Assembly: GCF_003123685.1 (NCBI RefSeq)
Contig: NZ_QCYJ01000175.1
Location: 1-64,000 of the forward strand
Origin: Nocardia aurea
GTDB lineage: Bacteria; Actinomycetota; Actinomycetes; Mycobacteriales; Mycobacteriaceae
Direction of reading: 5' to 3'
DNA: 64,000 nucleotides
Below the pieces are notes generated by a model. The model did no database searches, was not told the DNA's origin, and was given only the letters and a program-made list of their open reading frames with translations. Both the position numbers and the translations under genes were made by a program. Below are positions 18,330 to 27,492 of the stretch, in pieces. Each line of letters begins with the position of its first letter. Position 1 is the stretch's first letter.

Positions 18330-18364
18330 TACGCGGGGTCGCCGCGACGCGAACCCCCTCGACG

Positions 18365-18402
18365 CACGGCACGCGACGCGCACGGGCGCGGCGCGTGCCG
18401 TG
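18365..18402 (+). terminator. Hairpin terminator after pyrG
   Basis: The 11-bp stem CACGGCACGCG/CGCGTGCCGTG has a 16-nt loop, located 35 bases past the pyrG stop. No T-run follows, as is common in actinomycetes. Confidence 0.65.
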
Positions 18403-18576
18403 TCCGTATGCGGCGGGTCGATCGTGGGTATAGCGTGCTCGGGTGCGGGGGATGTCGGCTCGGACGTGATCGGCGATCCGGGCGACGGGTACCGCGCTCT
18501 CGCGTCCGGGAGGTCCGGACGGGAGCGAGTGGGTGTGAGCGCGGGCGGTGACGCCGAGTGGGAGTGAGGCACGGTC

Positions 18577-19233
18577 GTGACGAAGAACGAAACAGCGGCG
18601 GGCAGCCACGATTTCGACACAGTGTCGAGCCGGACCGTCTACAGCGGAGCGATTCTGGCGCTGCGGCTGGACCAGGTCGCGATGCCGGGCGGCAAGGTGG
18701 TCGAACGCGAGGTCATCGAACATCACGCGGCGGTGGCGGTCGCGGCGATCGACGAGAACGACGAACTGGTGCTCATCGACCAGTACCGGCATCCGATCGG
18801 CGCCAGGCTGCTCGAACTGCCCGCCGGACTGCTCGACGTGCAGGGCGAGGATCCCCTCGAGGCCGCGCGGCGTGAACTCGCCGAGGAGACCGGACTGGCC
18901 GCGGCGGAGTGGTCGGTACTGGTCGACGTGGCGCTGTCGCCGGGATTCACCGACGAGGCGCTGCGCATCTACGTCGCACGCGATCTGCGCGAGGTCGACC
19001 GGCCGGAGCCGGAGAACGAGGAAGCGGATCTGCGCGTGATCCGCATGCCGGTCGGCGCCGCGGTGCGCGCCGCGCTCGCGGGCGAGATCGTCAACGCGAC
19101 GGCGGTGGCCGGTGTGCTCGCCCTCGCGGCGGCACGCGCCGACGACATCGCGCTGCGCCCGGCCGACGCGCCGTGGCCGGGGCAGCCGACGGGTTTCCTG
19201 CGCCGCCAGGCGCGCGCACGATCCGGAGACTGA
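18577..19233 (+). CDS. NUDIX hydrolase (ADP-ribose pyrophosphatase type)
   Basis: The 218-residue protein carries the NUDIX box with GEDPLEAARRELAEETGL, which binds the metal and positions the pyrophosphate. The preceding strands (LVLIDQYRHPIGARLLELPAG) are typical of ADP-ribose pyrophosphatases. It matches Rv1700, described as an ADP-ribose pyrophosphatase. It starts at GTG and its stop lies one base before the xerD start, indicating coupling. Confidence 0.92.
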   Translation: MTKNETAAGSHDFDTVSSRTVYSGAILALRLDQVAMPGGKVVEREVIEHHAAVAVAAIDENDELVLIDQYRHPIGARLLELPAGLLDVQGEDPLEAARRELAEETGLAAAEWSVLVDVALSPGFTDEALRIYVARDLREVDRPEPENEEADLRVIRMPVGAAVRAALAGEIVNATAVAGVLALAAARADDIALRPADAPWPGQPTGFLRRQARARSGD

Positions 19234-19234
19234 G

Positions 19235-20212
19235 ATGTCCGACGGGGTACTCGCGCGTGAAATCGCCGCCTACCTCGACCATCTCGCGGTCGAGCGCGGC
19301 GCCGCGCGCAATACGCTCGGCGCGTACCGCCGCGATCTCGACCGCTACCGGGAATTCCTGACGCGGCGCGGCATCACCGAACTCGACCGCGCGGCCGAAT
19401 CCGATGTCGCCGAATTCACCGTCGCGCTGCGGGCGGGCGGGACCGGGCATCCGCCGCTCGCCGCGAGTTCGGTGGCGCGGGCGTTGATCGCGGTACGCGG
19501 GCTGCACCGTTTCGCGGCCGCCGAGGGGATGAGCGCCACCGATGTCGCGCACGGGGTGAAACCTCCCGCCCCCGGTCGCCGACTGCCGAAAGCGCTGCCC
19601 TACGACCAGGTATCGCGCTTGCTGGAGGCGGCGGGCGGCGGCGCGGCGGATTCGCCCGATACGGCGTCGGGCGTCGACGGCGGCCCGCGCGGTCTGCGTG
19701 ATCGCGCGCTGCTGGAACTGCTGTATTCCACGGGGGCGCGGATTTCGGAGATGGTCGGACTCGACGTGGACGATCTCGACACCGGCGAACGCACGGTCAC
19801 CCTGCACGGCAAGGGCGGCAAACAACGGATGGTGCCCATCGGTCGTCCGGCCATCGCCGCGGTCGATGCCTACCTGATCCGCGGTCGTCCGATGCTGGCG
19901 GCGGGCGGTAGGAGCGGCGCGAAAGGTAGCGGGGGCGCGCTGTTCCTGAACGCGCGCGGTGGCAGGCTGTCTCGCCAGAGCGCCTGGCAGGTGTTGCGGA
20001 TCGCCGCCGAACGCGCGGGTATCGGCTCGGCCGTTTCGCCGCACACACTGCGTCATTCGTTCGCCACGCATTTGCTGGATGGCGGTGCCGATGTCAGGGT
20101 CGTGCAGGAGTTGCTCGGCCACGCGTCGGTGACGACGACCCAGATCTACACCCTCGTCACCGTCAACACCCTGCGCGAGGTGTGGGCGACCGCGCACCCT
20201 CGGGCGCGATGA
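19235..20212 (+). CDS. xerD: Site-specific tyrosine recombinase XerD
   Basis: The 325-residue recombinase has an N-terminal SAM-like core-binding domain (residues about 5-105) and a catalytic domain. The catalytic residues are visible: Arg in GARISEMVGL, Lys in LHGKGGKQRMVPI, His-Arg in HTLRHSFATHLL, His in LLGHASVTTTQIYT and the Tyr nucleophile in that same segment. With XerC it resolves chromosome dimers at dif. Its place between NUDIX and parA matches Rv1701, and no mobile-element features surround it, so it is the housekeeping XerD rather than an integrase. Confidence 0.94.
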   Translation: MSDGVLAREIAAYLDHLAVERGAARNTLGAYRRDLDRYREFLTRRGITELDRAAESDVAEFTVALRAGGTGHPPLAASSVARALIAVRGLHRFAAAEGMSATDVAHGVKPPAPGRRLPKALPYDQVSRLLEAAGGGAADSPDTASGVDGGPRGLRDRALLELLYSTGARISEMVGLDVDDLDTGERTVTLHGKGGKQRMVPIGRPAIAAVDAYLIRGRPMLAAGGRSGAKGSGGALFLNARGGRLSRQSAWQVLRIAAERAGIGSAVSPHTLRHSFATHLLDGGADVRVVQELLGHASVTTTQIYTLVTVNTLREVWATAHPRAR

Positions 20213-20562
20213 AAACGGCGCGATGCCACCGGGGTCGGTGCGGTGCCGATATGCGCGCGCGGTTCCTCACCGATCGCACACGGGGTATCGTCCGGATCGA
20301 AGGTATCCGCAGGCCGTATCTCATCGCACGACGTCGCGTCGCGCGACGGAGCGGAATGAGACAGCATGGAGGGACTGCCCACATCGGAGTCGATCGAGCT
20401 CGGCGTGTGCTCCGAACACGGTGTCGCGTGTCCGAACGTGGGTCTCGTGTTGTCAAGCGGTAGCGTCTATCGAGAGCTGGACCGTACGAAAGCGAGGTCG
20501 GGCCTGATCGGTCTCGCTACGCTCGGCGAGGCAACGGGCAGAAGCATAAGGAGCAGCGGATC
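20213..20562 (+). other. Spacer with presumed parA-operon promoter
   Basis: This 350-base stretch lies between xerD and parA. A 66-codon frame (20366-20566) ends four bases inside parA but has no RBS and does not look like a protein. A clear AAGGAG at 20548-20553 serves parA. The promoter for the long parA-to-der operon is expected here; no unambiguous -35/-10 pair was found. Confidence 0.5.
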
Positions 20563-21543
20563 GTGACGACAGCCGGTGCGGCGCAGGAGCCGCAGATGGG
20601 TGCTGGGGCGCAACCGCTTACAGGCCCCCGTTCGGAACCGTACTCGGACGCCGCGGCGGAAACGCTGTGGGGCAAAGGAGCCCAGCCGGTTCCCGCGGAG
20701 AGCGCGGAACTCGGCCCGACGGGCCGTCCGTTGCGCCTGGTCCCGCACCCGCCGCCGCTGGGCAGGCACGGCGACGCGCTGATCGTCGCCATGTGCAACC
20801 AGAAGGGCGGCGTCGGCAAGACGACCTCGACCATCAATCTCGGTGCCGCGCTGGCCGAATACGGGCGCCGCGTGCTGCTGGTGGATCTCGACCCGCAGGG
20901 CGCGCTCTCGGCCGGGCTCGGCGTCGCCCACCACGACCTCGACCAGACCGTGCACAACCTGCTGATCGGCTCGCGCACCTCCATCGACGACGTACTGATG
21001 CAGACCAGGGTCGAGAACATGGATCTGCTGCCGAGCAATATCGATCTGTCCGCCGCGGAGATCCAGCTGGTCAACGAAGTCGGCAGGGAACAGACGCTCG
21101 GCCGCGCGCTCGAACCCGTGCGCGATCGCTACGACTACATCCTCATCGACTGCCAGCCCTCGCTCGGTCTGCTCACGGTGAACGCGCTGGCCTGTTCGGA
21201 CGGCGTCATCATTCCGATGGAATGCGAGTACTTCTCGTTGCGCGGTCTCGCGCTGCTCAACGACACCGTGGAGAAGGTGCGCGATCGCCTGAATCCGCGA
21301 CTGAGCCTGTACGGCATCGTGGTGACGATGTTCGACGCCCGTCTACTACATTCGCGTCAGGTGATGGCGCGCGTCGTCGAGGTTTTCGGTGAGCTGGTGT
21401 ACGACACCGCCATCTCGCGCACGGTCCGTTTCCCCGATGCCAGTGTCGCGGGCGAGCCCATCACCACGTGGGCCCCGAAATCCGGTGGAGCCGAGGCGTA
21501 TCGGGCGATGGCGCGGGAAGTCATCCACCGGTCCGGACGGTGA
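20563..21543 (+). CDS. ParA/Soj-family ATPase
   Basis: The 326-residue protein starts at GTG with AAGGAG nine bases upstream. Residues 1 to about 75 are a Pro/Gly/Glu-rich, probably disordered extension. The ATPase then starts with the deviant Walker motif CNQKGGVGKTTSTINLGAAL, followed by LLVDLDPQGALSAGLG and DYILIDCQPSLGLLT. It is colinear with M. tuberculosis Rv1708, a second ParA-like protein upstream of scpAB, distinct from the origin ParA. A role with the ScpAB condensin genes is inferred from the conserved linkage. Confidence 0.92.
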   Translation: MTTAGAAQEPQMGAGAQPLTGPRSEPYSDAAAETLWGKGAQPVPAESAELGPTGRPLRLVPHPPPLGRHGDALIVAMCNQKGGVGKTTSTINLGAALAEYGRRVLLVDLDPQGALSAGLGVAHHDLDQTVHNLLIGSRTSIDDVLMQTRVENMDLLPSNIDLSAAEIQLVNEVGREQTLGRALEPVRDRYDYILIDCQPSLGLLTVNALACSDGVIIPMECEYFSLRGLALLNDTVEKVRDRLNPRLSLYGIVVTMFDARLLHSRQVMARVVEVFGELVYDTAISRTVRFPDASVAGEPITTWAPKSGGAEAYRAMAREVIHRSGR

Positions 21544-22481
21544 GCGACGCGAGAAACCCGGCGCCGCAGACGACCACCGAGCACCCGCACGAACCCGATG
21601 ACGGCACGGTGTCCGGCACCGCGGACGGCGTCGCGCCGGCGGAACCCGAGCGCGCCCCGGGGTTCCACCTGTCGCTGAGCAACTTCCAGGGCCCGTTCGA
21701 CCTGCTGCTCACCCTGATCAGCTCGCGCAGGCTGGATGTGACCGAAGTCGCGTTGGCCCAGGTCACCGATGAATTCATCGCGTACACGAAGGCTTTGACC
21801 GCGGCGAGCGCGGGGGAATCGGGCCTGCGCGCGGACAAGATCCTGGACCAGACCACCGAATTCCTCGTCGTCGCCGCGACCCTGCTCGATCTGAAAGCGG
21901 CGCGGTTGCTGCCCTCGGGCGAGATGACCGATTCCGAGGATCTGGAATTGCTGGAGGCCCGCGATCTGCTGTTCGCGCGCCTGCTGCAATATCGCGCGTT
22001 CAAGCAGGTCGCGGAACTGTTCGCGGAACTGGAGGCGGTGGCGCTGCGCCGCTATCCGCGCTCGGTCGGACTGGAGGAGCGCTTCGCCGGGCTGATGCCC
22101 GAGGTTACCCTGGGGGTGGACGCCGCGGCTTTCGCTCAGATCGCCGCCGTGGCCTTCCGGCCCAGACCCATCCCGCGGGTCGGACTCGACCACCTGCACG
22201 CGCACGCGATCTCGGTGGCCGAAGAGGCCGCGTGGGTGTTGGAACGGCTCAAGGAACGCGGGAAGGGCGGTTGGACGACCTTCGCGGAACTGGTCGCCGA
22301 CTGCGAGGTGGCGGTGCAGATCGTGGCCCGCTTCCTGGCACTGCTCGAGCTGTACCGGGGTAAGACGATCGAATTCGAGCAGCCCGATCCGCTCGGTCCG
22401 CTCGCGGTGAGCTGGATCGGTGAGATCGACCCCGACGCCGAGGAGACCGAGACCATCACGATCGAGGAGGACTACGGGTGA
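21540..22481 (+). CDS. scpA: Segregation and condensation protein A
   Basis: The 313-residue kleisin subunit of the SMC-ScpAB condensin starts at GTG inside the parA stop (GTGA overlap). The first about 40 residues are variable. The conserved N-terminal region follows: FHLSLSNFQGPFDLLLTLIS, then LDVTEVALAQVTDEF, and the C-terminal winged helix (LLELYRGKTIEFEQPDPLGPL) that binds the SMC head. It overlaps scpB by four bases. Confidence 0.95.
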   Translation: MSDARNPAPQTTTEHPHEPDDGTVSGTADGVAPAEPERAPGFHLSLSNFQGPFDLLLTLISSRRLDVTEVALAQVTDEFIAYTKALTAASAGESGLRADKILDQTTEFLVVAATLLDLKAARLLPSGEMTDSEDLELLEARDLLFARLLQYRAFKQVAELFAELEAVALRRYPRSVGLEERFAGLMPEVTLGVDAAAFAQIAAVAFRPRPIPRVGLDHLHAHAISVAEEAAWVLERLKERGKGGWTTFAELVADCEVAVQIVARFLALLELYRGKTIEFEQPDPLGPLAVSWIGEIDPDAEETETITIEEDYG

Positions 22482-23254
22482 ACCAGCCCAGCGCGCACGC
22501 GACGGACTCCGCCGAGGTCGCCGCATTCGACGCCGTGGACCTCTCGGAGGGCGCGACCCCCGAGATCTCGGACACGATCACGCCCGCCGGGCCCGTTCCC
22601 GACGCGTCCGTGGCGGAGTTCACCCCCGCGACTCTCGACGAGACCGAATTCCGGTCCGCGCTCGAGGCGATGTTGCTCGTCATCGACGCTCCCGCCCCGG
22701 TAGAGCAGCTGGCGGCGGCCCTGGACGACACCACCGAGCGGGTCGAGGCGGCACTGCGCGAGATGTCGGCCGGGTTCTCCGCCAGGGGCAGCGGCATCGA
22801 CCTGCGTTTCGTGGGAGACGGGTGGCGCTTCTATACTCGCAGCGAGTACGCGCCATATGTGGAACGGGTGCTGCTCGACGGCGCCCGGACCAAATTGACC
22901 CGGGCGGCGCTGGAAACCCTGGCGGTGGTCGCCTACCGCCAACCGGTGACCAGGACCAGGGTCAGCGCGGTTCGCGGTGTGAATGTCGACGGTGTCATGC
23001 GCACCTTGCTCGCACGTGGATTGATCGCCGAGGCCGGGGTCGACCCGGAGACCAACGGCACGCAGTACAGCACGACCGAACTGTTCCTCGAACGAATCGG
23101 ACTCGCGTCGTTGTCCGACCTGCCCGCGCTGGCGCCCCTGCTTCCGGGCGTCGACCTGATCGATGAGATCAACGAGAGCCTGGAGACGGATCCCCGTTAC
23201 ACCAGGCTGAGAAAACCCGCCGAATCCGACTTGGATCTCGGCACCGAGAATTGA
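22478..23254 (+). CDS. scpB: Segregation and condensation protein B
   Basis: The 258-residue partner of ScpA has two tandem winged-helix domains: the first around FRSALEAMLLVIDAPAPVEQ, the second around KLTRAALETLAVVAYRQPVT, followed by VNVDGVMRTLLARGLIAE. The first about 55 residues are acidic and variable. The GTG start overlaps the scpA stop. The protein dimerises and bridges the kleisin in the condensin complex. Confidence 0.95.
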   Translation: MNQPSAHATDSAEVAAFDAVDLSEGATPEISDTITPAGPVPDASVAEFTPATLDETEFRSALEAMLLVIDAPAPVEQLAAALDDTTERVEAALREMSAGFSARGSGIDLRFVGDGWRFYTRSEYAPYVERVLLDGARTKLTRAALETLAVVAYRQPVTRTRVSAVRGVNVDGVMRTLLARGLIAEAGVDPETNGTQYSTTELFLERIGLASLSDLPALAPLLPGVDLIDEINESLETDPRYTRLRKPAESDLDLGTEN

Positions 23255-23262
23255 CAGGACAG

Positions 23263-24714
23263 ATGAATACTTCCGCTCGCCGAGATGGCACACCGGATCG
23301 AAGAAAACGTAGTGACCAACCCGCATCGGGTGGCGCGAATCGCAACACCGGTTCGCGCGGCGCTCGCGCCGCACAGCGCGGCGCCGCCGCCGAGCGCGGA
23401 GCCTGGGACAACGACCAGCGCGGCAACGGCAGGCGCGGCGGTTCCCAGAGCGATTCACCTCAGCGCGGCGCCGGTCGCGGTGGATACGGACAGGGTGATT
23501 CGGCCCAGCGCGGTACGGGTCGCGGCGGCTACGGGCAGGGTGATTCGGCCCAGCGTGGTACCGGTCGCGGCGGCTACGGGCAGGGTGATTCCGCCCAGCG
23601 CGGCGGTCGCGGCGGCTACTCGCAAGGCGATTCCGCCCAGCGCGGCGGTCGCGGCGGGTACTCGCAGGGCGATTCCGCCCAGCGTGGCACCGGTCGTGGC
23701 GGCTACGGTGACGCGCCCCAGCGTGGCGCGTACGGGCAGGGCGGCACCGCTTCGGGCGGTTCCGGTGGCCGCGGGCCTTCCGCGACCCCGCAATCCGGTT
23801 CCGCGCCGCGTGGCGCGCGGCGTCCCGCGCAGGCGCAGGCTCCCGCCGGTCGCAAGGCCAAGAATCCGAAACCGCAGCGTCAGGTCAGCGGACCGCCGCT
23901 GCTGAGCAATGCCAAACCGGCGCGTCGCCAGCACGTCGAAACTGACAGCACCGAAACCCACACCAAGATGCCGTGGGGCGAGGGGGAGCGGTTGCAGAAG
24001 GTGCTCGCCAAGGCGGGCGTCGCCTCGCGCCGCGCCGCCGAGGATCTGATCGACCAGGGCCGCGTCGAGGTCGACGGGCTCATCGTGCGCGAACAGGGTC
24101 TGCGCATCGACCCGCAGAACGCGGTGGTCCGGGTCGACGGAACGCGCGTCATGGTGCGCGCGGAACTGGTGCACCTGGCACTGAACAAACCCAAGGGCTG
24201 GCAGTCGACCATGTCCGACGATCTCGGCCGCCCCTGCGTCGGCGATATCGTCGCTGAGCGGATCGCGGCCGGTCAGCGCCTGTTCCACGTCGGACGGCTC
24301 GACGCGGACACCGAGGGCCTGCTGCTGCTCACCAACGACGGCGACCTCGCGCACCGGCTCATGCACCCGTCGTTCGAAGTGTCCAAGACCTACCTGGCCA
24401 CGGTGAACGGCGAAGTCAACAACAAGGTCATCAGCAAGCGACTGCGCGACGGCGTGGAACTGGAGGACGGTCCGGCCAAGGTCGACCGCTTCCAGGTGCT
24501 CGAGATCGGCGAGGGACGCTCCCTGGTGAAACTCGTGTTGCACGAAGGTCGTAAGCACATCGTGCGCAGACTGCTCGACGAAGTCGGGCATCCGGTCACC
24601 AGACTGGTTCGCACCCATATCGGCCCGGTGCTGCTGGGCGATCAACGGCCGGGCACGCTGCGAGTGCTCGGTCGCGACGAAGTTGGCAAACTCTACGAGG
24701 CGGTGTCGTTGTGA
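23263..24714 (+). CDS. RsuA/RluB-type pseudouridine synthase with repeat N-terminus
   Basis: The 483-residue protein is about twice the family length. Residues 1 to about 235 are disordered Gly/Arg/Ser/Gln repeats (GRGGYGQGDSAQRGT units). An S4 RNA-binding domain follows (GERLQKVLAKAGVASRRAAE), then the synthase domain with catalytic Asp in HVGRLDADTEGLLLLTNDG near residue 345 and the family segments LNKPKGWQST and LHEGRKHIVRRLLD. It makes pseudouridine in rRNA; the site is probably that of RluB but is not proven. ATG at 23263 is used; a TTG at 23251 overlapping scpB is possible. Rv1711 occupies this place in M. tuberculosis without the long tail. Confidence 0.9.
   Translation: MNTSARRDGTPDRRKRSDQPASGGANRNTGSRGARAAQRGAAAERGAWDNDQRGNGRRGGSQSDSPQRGAGRGGYGQGDSAQRGTGRGGYGQGDSAQRGTGRGGYGQGDSAQRGGRGGYSQGDSAQRGGRGGYSQGDSAQRGTGRGGYGDAPQRGAYGQGGTASGGSGGRGPSATPQSGSAPRGARRPAQAQAPAGRKAKNPKPQRQVSGPPLLSNAKPARRQHVETDSTETHTKMPWGEGERLQKVLAKAGVASRRAAEDLIDQGRVEVDGLIVREQGLRIDPQNAVVRVDGTRVMVRAELVHLALNKPKGWQSTMSDDLGRPCVGDIVAERIAAGQRLFHVGRLDADTEGLLLLTNDGDLAHRLMHPSFEVSKTYLATVNGEVNNKVISKRLRDGVELEDGPAKVDRFQVLEIGEGRSLVKLVLHEGRKHIVRRLLDEVGHPVTRLVRTHIGPVLLGDQRPGTLRVLGRDEVGKLYEAVSL
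23462..23712 (+). repeat. In-frame tandem repeat, 42-45 bp unit
   Basis: Within the synthase gene about five and a half copies of a 42-45 bp unit encode GRGGYGQGDSAQRGT or GRGGYSQGDSAQRG. The Y-G and Y-S versions alternate in blocks, suggesting recent unit duplication. The repeat keeps frame throughout. Confidence 0.85.
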
Positions 24715-25463
24715 ACGGTGTGGAGGTTCCGGTGCAGAGTGGCGCAGCGGGAAAGCTTTCGGGCACCGAGTCGTTGGTCGTCGCGATGGACGGTCCGTCC
24801 GGCACGGGCAAGTCGAGTGTCTCCCGTCGGCTCGCGGGCCGTCTCGACGCCCGCTACCTGGACACCGGGGCGATGTACCGGGTGGCGACCCTGCGGGTGC
24901 TGCGCGCGGGCATCGACCTCACCGACTCCGCGGCGATCGGCGCTTCCGTCAAGGAACTGCCGCTGACCATCGGCACCGATCCCGGCCACGAGATCATCGA
25001 ACTCGACGGCGAGGACGTCTCCGGTGAGATCCGCGGCGACGCGGTGACCAAGGCGGTGTCGGCGGTGTCGGCGGTGGCCGAGGTGCGCGAACTGCTCGTC
25101 GCGTTGCAGCGGGAGATCACCTACAGCGCGCAGCGGATCGTGGTCGAGGGCCGCGATATCGGTACCGTCGTGCTGCCCGACGCGGACGCCAAGATCTACC
25201 TGACCGCCTCCGCCGAGGCCAGGGCCCAGCGCCGCAATCAGCAGAACATCGACGAAGGCCGCGGCGACGACTACGACGCGGTCCTCGCCGACGTCCAGCG
25301 TCGTGACAACCTCGATTCGACCCGCAAGGTCTCCCCGCTGCGCCCGGCCGATGACGCCGTCATCGTCGACACCAGCGAACTGAGCAAGGACGAGGTCATC
25401 GACGAGTTGTACCGCGTTGTCGCACATCAGATCACCACGAGCTCGCCGGGAGGCGCCCGATGA
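24711..25463 (+). CDS. cmk: Cytidylate kinase
   Basis: The 250-residue kinase phosphorylates CMP/dCMP. It has the P-loop DGPSGTGKSSVSRRLAGRL near residue 30, the CMP-binding segment YLDTGAMYRVATLRVLR, the central VVEGRDIGTVVLPDA and the lid segment RAQRRNQQN. The GTG start overlaps the previous stop by four bases and gives an N-terminus about 20 residues longer than in M. tuberculosis Cmk. It overlaps der by four bases. Confidence 0.95.
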   Translation: MNGVEVPVQSGAAGKLSGTESLVVAMDGPSGTGKSSVSRRLAGRLDARYLDTGAMYRVATLRVLRAGIDLTDSAAIGASVKELPLTIGTDPGHEIIELDGEDVSGEIRGDAVTKAVSAVSAVAEVRELLVALQREITYSAQRIVVEGRDIGTVVLPDADAKIYLTASAEARAQRRNQQNIDEGRGDDYDAVLADVQRRDNLDSTRKVSPLRPADDAVIVDTSELSKDEVIDELYRVVAHQITTSSPGGAR

Positions 25464-26875
25464 ACGAAGACGTACTCGCCGGAGACGGCGTATGGAGTGA
25501 CGAGACCGACTGGGAAGTCCTCGATTTCGACGAGGAGTCGGAGGAGGGCGAAGAACTCGCCATGCCGACCCTCGCGGTGGTCGGCAGGCCGAATGTCGGC
25601 AAGTCCACGCTGGTCAACCGCATCCTCGGCAGGCGCGAGGCCGTCGTGGAGGACATCCCCGGCGTCACCCGCGACCGGGTCTCCTACGAGGCCAACTGGT
25701 CGGGCCGACGTTTCTGGGTCCAGGACACCGGCGGCTGGGAACCCGACGCCAAGGGTTTGCAGCAGCATGTCGCCCGGCAGGCCGAACTGGCCATGGACAC
25801 CGCCGACGCCATCCTGCTCGTGGTCGACGCGACCGTCGGCGCGACCGCGACCGACGAGGCCGCGGTCAAGAAGCTGCGCCGTTCCAAGATCCCGGTGATC
25901 CTGGTGGCCAACAAGGTCGACGACCAGCGGGTCGAATCCGAGGCGGCGACGCTGTGGTCGCTCGGGCTCGGCGAGCCGCGAATGGTCAGCGCCGCGCACG
26001 GACGGGGCACCGGCGATCTGCTCGACGATGTGCTCGCGGCGCTGCCCGAGACTCCCCGCGAGGGTGGCGGCGGTGGCGGACCGCGTCGCGTCGCGCTGGT
26101 CGGCAAGCCGAATGTCGGTAAGTCGAGCCTGCTCAACAAGTTGTCGGGCGACGAACGTTCGGTGGTGCACGATGTCGCGGGCACCACGGTCGATCCGGTC
26201 GACAGTCTCGTCGACCTGGGCGGCAAGATCTGGAAATTCGTCGATACGGCGGGCCTGCGGCGCAAGGTGTCCAATGCCAGCGGCACCGAGTTCTACGCGT
26301 CGCTGCGCACCAAATCCGCGCTGGAGGCCTCCGAGGTCGCGATCATGCTGATCGACGCCTCCCAGCCGATCACCGAGCAGGATCTTCGCGTGATCAGCCT
26401 GGTCGCCGACTCGGGTCGCGCGCTGGTGCTGGCCTTCAACAAATGGGATCTGGTCGACGAGGACCGGCGTCTCATGCTGGAGAAGGAAGTGGACCGGGAC
26501 CTGAACCGGGTGCCGTGGGCGGGGCGGGTCAACATCTCCGCCCAGACCGGGCGGGCCGTCCAGAAGCTGGTTCCCGCCATGGAAACCGCGCTGGAGTCCT
26601 GGGACAAGCGGATCTCGACCGGCCGCCTGAACACCTGGCTCAAGGAGGTCGTCGCGGCGACGCCGCCGCCGATGCGTGGCGGTCGACTGCCCCGGGTGCT
26701 CTTCGCCACCCAGGCGTCGACGCGCCCGCCGACGTTCGTGCTGTTCACCACCGGCTTCCTGGAGGCGGGCTACCGTCGATTCATCGAGCGCAGGCTGCGC
26801 GAGGAATTCGGTTTCGACGGCTCACCGGTTCGCGTTTCGGTGCGTGTGCGCGAAAAGCGGGAACGCAAGAAGTAG
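25460..26875 (+). CDS. der: Ribosome assembly GTPase Der (EngA)
   Basis: The 471-residue protein has two tandem GTPase domains. The first has GRPNVGKSTLVNRI, DTGG and NKVD; the second has GKPNVGKSSLLNKL, DTAG and NKWD. A C-terminal KH-like domain follows (LPRVLFATQASTRPPTFVLF). An acidic N-terminal extension of about 35 residues (EESEEGEEL) precedes domain 1, as in mycobacteria. Der is needed for 50S maturation. It ends the operon; a terminator hairpin follows. Confidence 0.97.
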   Translation: MNEDVLAGDGVWSDETDWEVLDFDEESEEGEELAMPTLAVVGRPNVGKSTLVNRILGRREAVVEDIPGVTRDRVSYEANWSGRRFWVQDTGGWEPDAKGLQQHVARQAELAMDTADAILLVVDATVGATATDEAAVKKLRRSKIPVILVANKVDDQRVESEAATLWSLGLGEPRMVSAAHGRGTGDLLDDVLAALPETPREGGGGGGPRRVALVGKPNVGKSSLLNKLSGDERSVVHDVAGTTVDPVDSLVDLGGKIWKFVDTAGLRRKVSNASGTEFYASLRTKSALEASEVAIMLIDASQPITEQDLRVISLVADSGRALVLAFNKWDLVDEDRRLMLEKEVDRDLNRVPWAGRVNISAQTGRAVQKLVPAMETALESWDKRISTGRLNTWLKEVVAATPPPMRGGRLPRVLFATQASTRPPTFVLFTTGFLEAGYRRFIERRLREEFGFDGSPVRVSVRVREKRERKK

Positions 26876-26890
26876 GTCCGTTTCGTCGGC

Positions 26891-26921
26891 AGGCCCTGTG
26901 ACCGGTGTCGTCACAGGGCCT
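26891..26921. terminator. Bidirectional terminator between der and SARP-like gene
   Basis: The stem AGGCCCTGTGA/TCACAGGGCCT (11 bp) has a 9-nt loop. On the minus strand it contains the stop codon of the facing gene. Confidence 0.8.
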
Positions 26922-27492
26922 GTGCGATTTCCACCCGATGCATCGTCGCGGCCCGACTCTGCCCGATCTGGATTCCGTTGAATCGGATTTCCGCGGCCTG
27001 CAATTGGTCGGCGAGTTCGCGTCGGTACTCGGCGATCCGGCGGCCGGACAGATCGCTGAGCGGGAATCCGCGCACCGATTGGAGTGCGGCGGCCAGGAAT
27101 TCGCGGCCTTCGGCGTCGTCGAGCTGGGCCGCGCGTTCGGTCAGGATGCGGAATTGATGCACGTCCACCCATTCCGCGGGAACGTCCAGGCGGAACACCC
27201 CGTCGCCGCTGATCAGCGCGTCGCCGATGCCGAGCGGGCGCAGCAGATCCCGTAGGACGGCGACGATCTCGTCCAGCGCGGCGTCGGCGTCGGCGGGCGG
27301 GTCGTCCCACACCCAGTCGATCACTTCCTCACGCGAGACGGGCTGGCCCATCACCGACAGCAGTGCGGTGAGTAGGCGCTGTTCGCGGGCGGTGCCGAGT
27401 TCGGCACGCCGACCGTTCTTCTCGGCCTCGACGGTGCCGAGCAATCGGAATTGCACCACGGAGCGGAGGAACGCGCGGTTACCGATCGCCAT
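26911..27492 (-). CDS. Short SARP/AfsR-like winged-helix regulator
   Basis: The 193-residue protein begins with an OmpR/PhoB-type winged helix (VQFRLLGTVEAEKNGRRAELGTAREQRLLTALL, then VSREEVIDWVWDD) of the kind found in SARP antibiotic regulators. About 85 residues follow (VDVHQFRILTERAAQ to REFLAAALQSVRG) that resemble the start of a bacterial transcriptional activation domain but end early; complete BTAD regions are longer. ATG at 27492 follows GGAG. Either a minimal SARP or a truncated one. Targets are unknown. Confidence 0.7.
   Translation of the reverse strand: MAIGNRAFLRSVVQFRLLGTVEAEKNGRRAELGTAREQRLLTALLSVMGQPVSREEVIDWVWDDPPADADAALDEIVAVLRDLLRPLGIGDALISGDGVFRLDVPAEWVDVHQFRILTERAAQLDDAEGREFLAAALQSVRGFPLSDLSGRRIAEYRRELADQLQAAEIRFNGIQIGQSRAATMHRVEIAQAL

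Noticed and set aside
19235..20212. Phage or island integrase
   Set aside because: The tyrosine recombinase sits in the conserved place of XerD, with no attachment-site repeats or phage genes nearby.
20366..20566. 66-codon frame overlapping the parA start by four bases
   Set aside because: It has no RBS, no protein-like composition and no known counterpart before Rv1708-type genes; the AAGGAG lies at the position needed for parA.
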